This document shows, piece after piece, positions 25,263 to 28,767 of a stretch of DNA of 28,767 nt (its first letter is position 1; each line of letters begins with the position of its first letter). The position numbers and the translations under genes were made by a program. The notes under the pieces are model-generated. The model was not told the origin of the DNA. It made no database searches and saw only the letters and a list, made by a program, of their open reading frames with translations. The stretch comes from an uncultured bacterium (GTDB lineage Bacteria; Bacillota_A; Clostridia; Lachnospirales; Lachnospiraceae). The stretch spans positions 1-28,767 of the forward strand of contig CAJMOO010000015.1 in assembly GCA_905215045.1 (NCBI GenBank), read 5' to 3'.

Positions 25263-26967
25263 AACCATTCCGGAAGTATCTGTTGTGATTCCGGTGTATA
25301 ATGCAGAAAAATATTTAAGACAGACGATGAGCTATCTTTTGTATCAGACATTGGAGGAAATCGAATTTATTTTTGTAGATGACGGATCAAGCGATCATTC
25401 GGTATCGATCATTGAAGAATATATGCAGATGCATCCAAATAAAATTTCACTTTATCATACGGATCATACAGGACCTGGAGGAGCAAGAAATAAAGGAATT
25501 GAATGTGCGAGAGCAGATTATATCGGATTTGCAGATGCGGATGATTATATGGAATATAATATGTACGAAAAAATGCTGCACGCAGCAAAAGACGGAAATC
25601 ATGATCTTGTCTGTACGCCATATTATCTGGTCAGAGATGATAAGAAAAGAATTCATGGAAGAATCAATCAGCCGGTAAAAAAAGACCAGTTGATCTTTCA
25701 TGGGGAAGTTGCATTCTGGAATAAGCTGATCCATAAAGATTTACTTCATCAGACAGGGAAAATACCACAGATCTGGTTTGAAGATACTGCCTATATGCTC
25801 CCATTGTTTTCTTATGCACAAAATCCGGGATATTTAGATGAGCCACTGTACTTTTATATCAAAAGAGAAGGTTCCATCACAAACAGTATGGATGATAACA
25901 AAACATTAGATACGATCATTGCGGAAGATTATGCGGTTGAACACTGTGCGCAAGAATATAAGGAAGCCGTGGCAGCAAGAATCTCTGATCGTATTTTGTT
26001 TAATATGAGAACAAGATGGATATATTTTGACCAGTTTGTAAAACACCTGAAAAAATACAGGGAAAATCTTCTGGATAATCAGATCTTAAAAGCATATCCG
26101 GTAAGATATCAAAAAATCCTGCGTTATCTTGATTTTCCAGAAGAACGAATTCCAAGAAATCTGTTTGTTGCAGATTTTGGACATCACGCAGCAGATTTTT
26201 ATGAGTATAAGAAAAAAGCATTTCAAAATGAATGTAAGCTGATCATTTTAAATGAAGAAAACTGTGATATTTCAGAGACTGAACAAGTAAAACAGGCATA
26301 CATAGAAGGAAACTTTGAATATGTTTCACATTATTTTGCAGTAAAAAATCTTTCTATGCATGGAGGCATTTATCTTGGAGATGGAATAAAGATTCAAAAG
26401 CCATTGGAATTTCAGAGATGTTTTTCTTCTTTCTTTGGATTCCTTGATAAGGACACGTTTACAGACCGTGTCATGGGATGTGTGAAAAATGATCCGACAA
26501 TGAAGCAGTTATGGAATACCTATGAGTACCCACAGTTTTACGAGGACACATATTTACCGTTGAAAGACCGACTGAAAAATATTCTGATCGCATATGCGGG
26601 AGTTGTGATGGATGATCAGACACATTTATATGAATATCCATGTGCTGTATTTCAATCATCTGTATTTGTTGCAGGGGGCAGAGATCCGATGCATGTGTGC
26701 AGTCATGATTTTACGAAAAACTATAAGGAAGATGGATATACGGTTCTTCCTGATGCAACGGTGGAATCTTTTGTAAGCACAAAAACGGAGACCCCGGACA
26801 GGGTTCGGCAGGAATTGGAACGTGTGACGTTGTTGAAAAATAAATTGTTGAATCAGAGGAAAGAATTGAGGAAGGAGAATAAAAAGTTGAAGAAGAGGAT
26901 TGGGGAGTATGAGAATTCTACTTCTTGGAGGATGACGGCGATATTTCGGAAGATTCGGCAATTGTAG
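25246..26967 (+). CDS. GT2 glycosyltransferase fused to a degenerate GT32-like domain
   Basis: This 573-residue protein has three parts. Residues 8 to about 215 are a GT-A family 2 transferase: VSVVIPVYNAEKYL (11-24), FVDDGSSD (43-50) and GFADADDYM (94-102), the nucleotide and metal sites. Residues about 302-495 resemble the capsular GT32 (OCH1-like) fold: IPRNLFVADFG, IILNEENCD, then HGGIYLGDG (372-380), where active enzymes read GGIYLDTD; the DxD is lost. Residues 518-553 form a Lys/Glu coiled coil, followed by the ENSTSWRMT tail motif (556-564) common in surface-glycan enzymes. The start is TTG 25246, with AAGGAG well placed upstream and a 17-bp overlap with the previous gene. Codon use changes near 26790. 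Confidence 0.85.
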   Translation: MKEDHKTIPEVSVVIPVYNAEKYLRQTMSYLLYQTLEEIEFIFVDDGSSDHSVSIIEEYMQMHPNKISLYHTDHTGPGGARNKGIECARADYIGFADADDYMEYNMYEKMLHAAKDGNHDLVCTPYYLVRDDKKRIHGRINQPVKKDQLIFHGEVAFWNKLIHKDLLHQTGKIPQIWFEDTAYMLPLFSYAQNPGYLDEPLYFYIKREGSITNSMDDNKTLDTIIAEDYAVEHCAQEYKEAVAARISDRILFNMRTRWIYFDQFVKHLKKYRENLLDNQILKAYPVRYQKILRYLDFPEERIPRNLFVADFGHHAADFYEYKKKAFQNECKLIILNEENCDISETEQVKQAYIEGNFEYVSHYFAVKNLSMHGGIYLGDGIKIQKPLEFQRCFSSFFGFLDKDTFTDRVMGCVKNDPTMKQLWNTYEYPQFYEDTYLPLKDRLKNILIAYAGVVMDDQTHLYEYPCAVFQSSVFVAGGRDPMHVCSHDFTKNYKEDGYTVLPDATVESFVSTKTETPDRVRQELERVTLLKNKLLNQRKELRKENKKLKKRIGEYENSTSWRMTAIFRKIRQL

Positions 26968-27037
26968 TTTGATAAACTGAAGGTATTGGCTAAAAATTTT
27001 TGTACTCAAAGACAGAAGGATTATGAGCCTTCCAAAC

Positions 27038-27066
27038 TTGCATTTTGAGAAAGGTAGGACTATAAT
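27038..27066 (+). promoter_or_regulatory. Promoter of tRNA-Pro
   Basis: TTGCAT (27038-27043), 17-bp spacer, perfect TATAAT (27061-27066), ending 9 bp before the mature tRNA. The 70 bp between the last glycan gene and this promoter hold only a weak GAAGG/CCTTC hairpin (27016-27031) and no clear terminator. Confidence 0.85.
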
Positions 27067-27075
27067 TTGGATGTA

Positions 27076-27149
27076 CGGGGCGTGGCTCAGCTTGGTAGAG
27101 CGCGTGGTTCGGGACTACGAGGTCGCAAGTTCAAATCTTGTCGCCCCGA
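27076..27149 (+). tRNA. tRNA-Pro (anticodon CGG)
   Basis: A full cloverleaf is seen: acceptor CGGGGCG/CGCCCCG (7 perfect pairs), D arm GCTC/GAGC, anticodon arm CGTGG/CTACG with loop TTCGGGA giving anticodon CGG, T arm GCAAG/CTTGT with loop TTCAAAT, and discriminator A. The CCA end is not encoded. It has its own promoter and terminator. Confidence 0.95.
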
Positions 27150-27168
27150 TGAATGAATTATAAGAAGG

Positions 27169-27197
27169 CATCGACAGATTATGGTCGGTGTTTTTTT
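27169..27197 (+). terminator. Terminator of tRNA-Pro
   Basis: CATCGAC (27169-27175) pairs with GTCGGTG (27184-27190, one G-U pair), followed by seven T residues. Confidence 0.9.
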
Positions 27198-27354
27198 GTG
27201 TAAATGAATACTATATGTATTAGATTTCAAATATTAGATGCTTGATGAAAAAGATAAAGAGAAAAAATTTGAGGTTATTATAGTAATAAATTATTGAAAC
27301 AGCTATAATATAGATAGAATTGCTTTATAGTTATATGGAAAGGAGGAAAGTGAT

Positions 27355-27696
27355 ATGCCTGTAACAATGCAAGACTTAATGCAACAATATATTGAAGAAG
27401 TAAAAAAAATATATGGAACGCATATTTGTCGTATTATTTTGTATGGATCCTATGCCAGAGGAGATTTCAGACCTGATTCTGATATTGATATTATTATCTT
27501 GTTAGATATGACAGACTTAGATTTGAAATCGTACAGCCAGCAGCTTTCCTATATGACGTATGATTTTAATATGGATCATGATTTAGATATAAAACCGATT
27601 GCTAAAAGTGAAGAGCATTTTAAAAAATGGTGTGAAAATTACCCGTTTTATGCGAATATTAACAAAGAAGGGGTGGTTTTATATGGAGCAGCATAG
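27355..27696 (+). CDS. Minimal nucleotidyltransferase (MntA-like antitoxin family)
   Basis: This 113-residue protein has the MNT fold signature GSYARGDFRPDSDID (31-45), with the Gly-Ser and the metal-binding Asp-x-Asp, and a later DHDLDIKPI acidic strand. Members are usually antitoxins that AMPylate a HEPN-domain toxin encoded right beside them (the MntA-HepT system, established). It has a strong AAAGGAGG ribosome site. The expected HEPN partner is reduced to a 40-residue stump downstream. The 157 bp before the gene are AT-rich and show a TATAAT (27304-27309) without a convincing -35. Confidence 0.88.
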   Translation: MPVTMQDLMQQYIEEVKKIYGTHICRIILYGSYARGDFRPDSDIDIIILLDMTDLDLKSYSQQLSYMTYDFNMDHDLDIKPIAKSEEHFKKWCENYPFYANINKEGVVLYGAA

Positions 27697-27805
27697 TAAA
27701 GATATTGGAACGAAAGAAGAAGCTGACAGACAAGTATCGGTGGCAGATGAGTTTATTCAATTAATAGAAACTTATTGCAATAAAAAGATCGAAAAAGAAC
27801 AATAA
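27683..27805 (+). pseudogene. Remnant of a HEPN (HepT-like) toxin gene, 40 aa
   Basis: The short frame overlaps the MNT gene by 14 bp, as toxin genes of MntA-HepT pairs often do, and has a GAAGGGG site. Its first residues, MEQHSKDIG, look like a HEPN N-terminus, and KEEADRQVSVADEFIQLIE looks like the final helix of a HEPN domain. About 80-100 residues between them, including the RNase RxxxxH motif, are missing. An internal deletion that kept the frame is the simplest reading (inference). It could also be an unrelated small protein. Confidence 0.5.
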
Positions 27806-27824
27806 AACCAGAAAGAGACAACCA

Positions 27825-28466
27825 ATGAACAAGATAAACTACCAAAAACAACTAGATAAAGTAATCGAAAACCTGGGAGAAACAAAACCAACCTTATTAC
27901 TCCACAGTTGCTGCGCCCCATGCAGCAGCTACGTCCTGGAGTATCTCTCCCAATATTTCGATATTACCATCGACTACTACAACCCCAACATCGACTCCAA
28001 AGAAGAGTACGAAAAAAGAGTTCATGAGCAGCAGCGATTGGTCAATGAAATGAATCTTCCTATTAAAGTGATCGATGCCGGATATGATCCACAGACGTTC
28101 TTTGATATGGCAAAGGGGTATGAGCAGGAACCAGAAGGCGGCAAGAGATGTTACCGCTGCTACAAGCTAAGACTGGATCAGGCAGCCAAGCTTGCCAAAG
28201 AAGGCGGATATGACTATTTCACAACAACTCTCACGATCAGTCCGTTAAAAAACGCAGCATGGTTAAATGAATTAGGACAGAAAGCAGGAGAACTAGAGGG
28301 CGTAGAATTCCTTCCATCGGATTTCAAAAAGAAAGGCGGTTACCAGAGATCCATTCAGTTATCGAAAGAATACAACTTATACCGCCAGAATTTCTGTGGA
28401 TGCATTTTCTCCAAGAGAGAAAGTGAAGAACGCATGCACAAAGAAAAAAATATAGAAAAAATGTAG
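27825..28466 (+). CDS. queH: Epoxyqueuosine reductase QueH
   Basis: This 213-residue protein carries out the last step of queuosine synthesis in tRNA and replaces the unrelated cobalamin enzyme QueG. Conserved cysteines are seen in HSCCAPCSS (Cys29, Cys30, Cys33), CYRC (Cys109, Cys112) and NFCGCIFS (Cys191, Cys193); some ligate an iron-sulphur cluster and an iron in the family (DUF208). The length is typical. The ribosome site AAAGAG is modest. It follows the HEPN remnant by 19 bp on the same strand and may share its transcript. The tail is Lys-rich. The first 150 bases use more C-rich codons than the rest. Confidence 0.93.
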   Translation: MNKINYQKQLDKVIENLGETKPTLLLHSCCAPCSSYVLEYLSQYFDITIDYYNPNIDSKEEYEKRVHEQQRLVNEMNLPIKVIDAGYDPQTFFDMAKGYEQEPEGGKRCYRCYKLRLDQAAKLAKEGGYDYFTTTLTISPLKNAAWLNELGQKAGELEGVEFLPSDFKKKGGYQRSIQLSKEYNLYRQNFCGCIFSKRESEERMHKEKNIEKM

Positions 28467-28483
28467 AAAATACAAAAAAGTAC

Positions 28484-28737
28484 TTGCAACGACAAAAAAT
28501 TTGTGATAAACTTTTTACAATTTGTAGAGAAATATTTCTGAAATAAAAAATGACCCAGGTATTGGAAGGACAAAATGGCTGAATTTCCAATACTTAGCTT
28601 CGTAATTTTTATTTTAGGATATTTCTTTTTTTTATACAAACAATAAGGGTTATGAGCAAACCCTTATTCTATAGGTAGAAAGTTAGTCTTTTCTACCATA
28701 TACCCTATGAATGAGACTTTTTAGGAGGAAAAATTAC
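28484..28737 (+). promoter_or_regulatory. Promoter and structured leader of carA
   Basis: A possible promoter is TTGCAA (28484-28489), 17-bp spacer, TAAACT (28507-28512). The following leader of about 220 bases has three perfect hairpins: 28559-28567 with 28585-28593 (9 bp), 28642-28651 with 28659-28668 (10 bp) and 28674-28681 with 28690-28697 (8 bp). AGTCT (28685-28689) can also pair with AGACT just before a T-run near 28720, which could act as an attenuator. An AGGAGG site (28723-28728) precedes the gene. Confidence 0.45.
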
Positions 28738-28767
28738 ATGAACGCATTTTTGATATTGGAAGACGGA
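28738..28767 (+). CDS. carA: Carbamoyl-phosphate synthase small subunit, start only (3' truncated by window edge)
   Basis: Ten codons, MNAFLILEDG, are visible after a strong AGGAGG site. That opening is typical of the CarA glutaminase subunit, which supplies ammonia for carbamoyl phosphate in arginine and pyrimidine synthesis. With so little sequence the call is tentative. Confidence 0.6.
   Translation, partial: MNAFLILEDG

Noticed and set aside
27076..27149. tRNA-Pro as an integration site for the glycan operon
   Set aside because: I found no second copy of the tRNA 3' end on the far side of the operon and no integrase, so island integration is unsupported.
1..28767. CRISPR array, prophage or IS transposase
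   Set aside because: No regularly spaced direct repeats, phage structural genes or transposase frames were seen; the only mobile-looking DNA is the non-coding repeat elements.

Overview
This window looks like chromosome from a low-GC, spore-forming Firmicute, most likely a Lachnospiraceae gut anaerobe (inference). The evidence is AT-rich codon use, strong AGGAGG-type ribosome sites, dipicolinate synthase genes behind a sigma-K-like promoter, a CIRCE operator at htpG, class II GalT and QueH. Both ends cut a gene: galT on the left and carA on the right.

Left part (1-10.2 kb, all plus strand): the end of galT, then galE, closed by a strong terminator. Next come a two-gene heterodimeric ABC exporter, a pair of half-size CHR (chromate-type) transporters and recQ. 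A 213-bp inverted-repeat element made of four hairpins sits at the recQ stop codon. An uncharacterised 342-aa gene follows.

Middle (10.2-18.8 kb): on the minus strand, ribosomal protein L25/Ctc lies behind a structured leader. Divergent to it is a tight spoVFA-spoVFB-asnB operon that should be read late in sporulation. Convergent to that operon is a minus-strand pair, a DUF1275/YoaK-like membrane protein and an AEC-type transporter, with two tandem promoters. A repeat-rich 530-bp gap separates this pair from htpG, which has a clean sigma-A promoter and a perfect CIRCE operator.

Right part (18.9-27.0 kb): six overlapping or closely spaced plus-strand genes form a glycan-assembly operon. They are an unrecognised protein, two glycosyltransferases with bacterial sialyltransferase-type motifs, a CMP-sugar (acylneuraminate cytidylyltransferase-type) synthetase, an HMGL-type aldolase fused to a GT42/DUF115-like domain, and a GT2 transferase fused to a degenerate GT32-like domain. 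No NeuB, flippase or polymerase is present. My reading is that the operon makes, activates and transfers an acidic ulosonic-acid-like sugar by an unusual route. It is the best candidate here for an undescribed system.

Right edge (27.0-28.8 kb): tRNA-Pro(CGG) with its own promoter and terminator, a minimal nucleotidyltransferase (MntA-like) followed by what looks like the stump of its HEPN toxin partner, queH, and the promoter and structured leader of carA.
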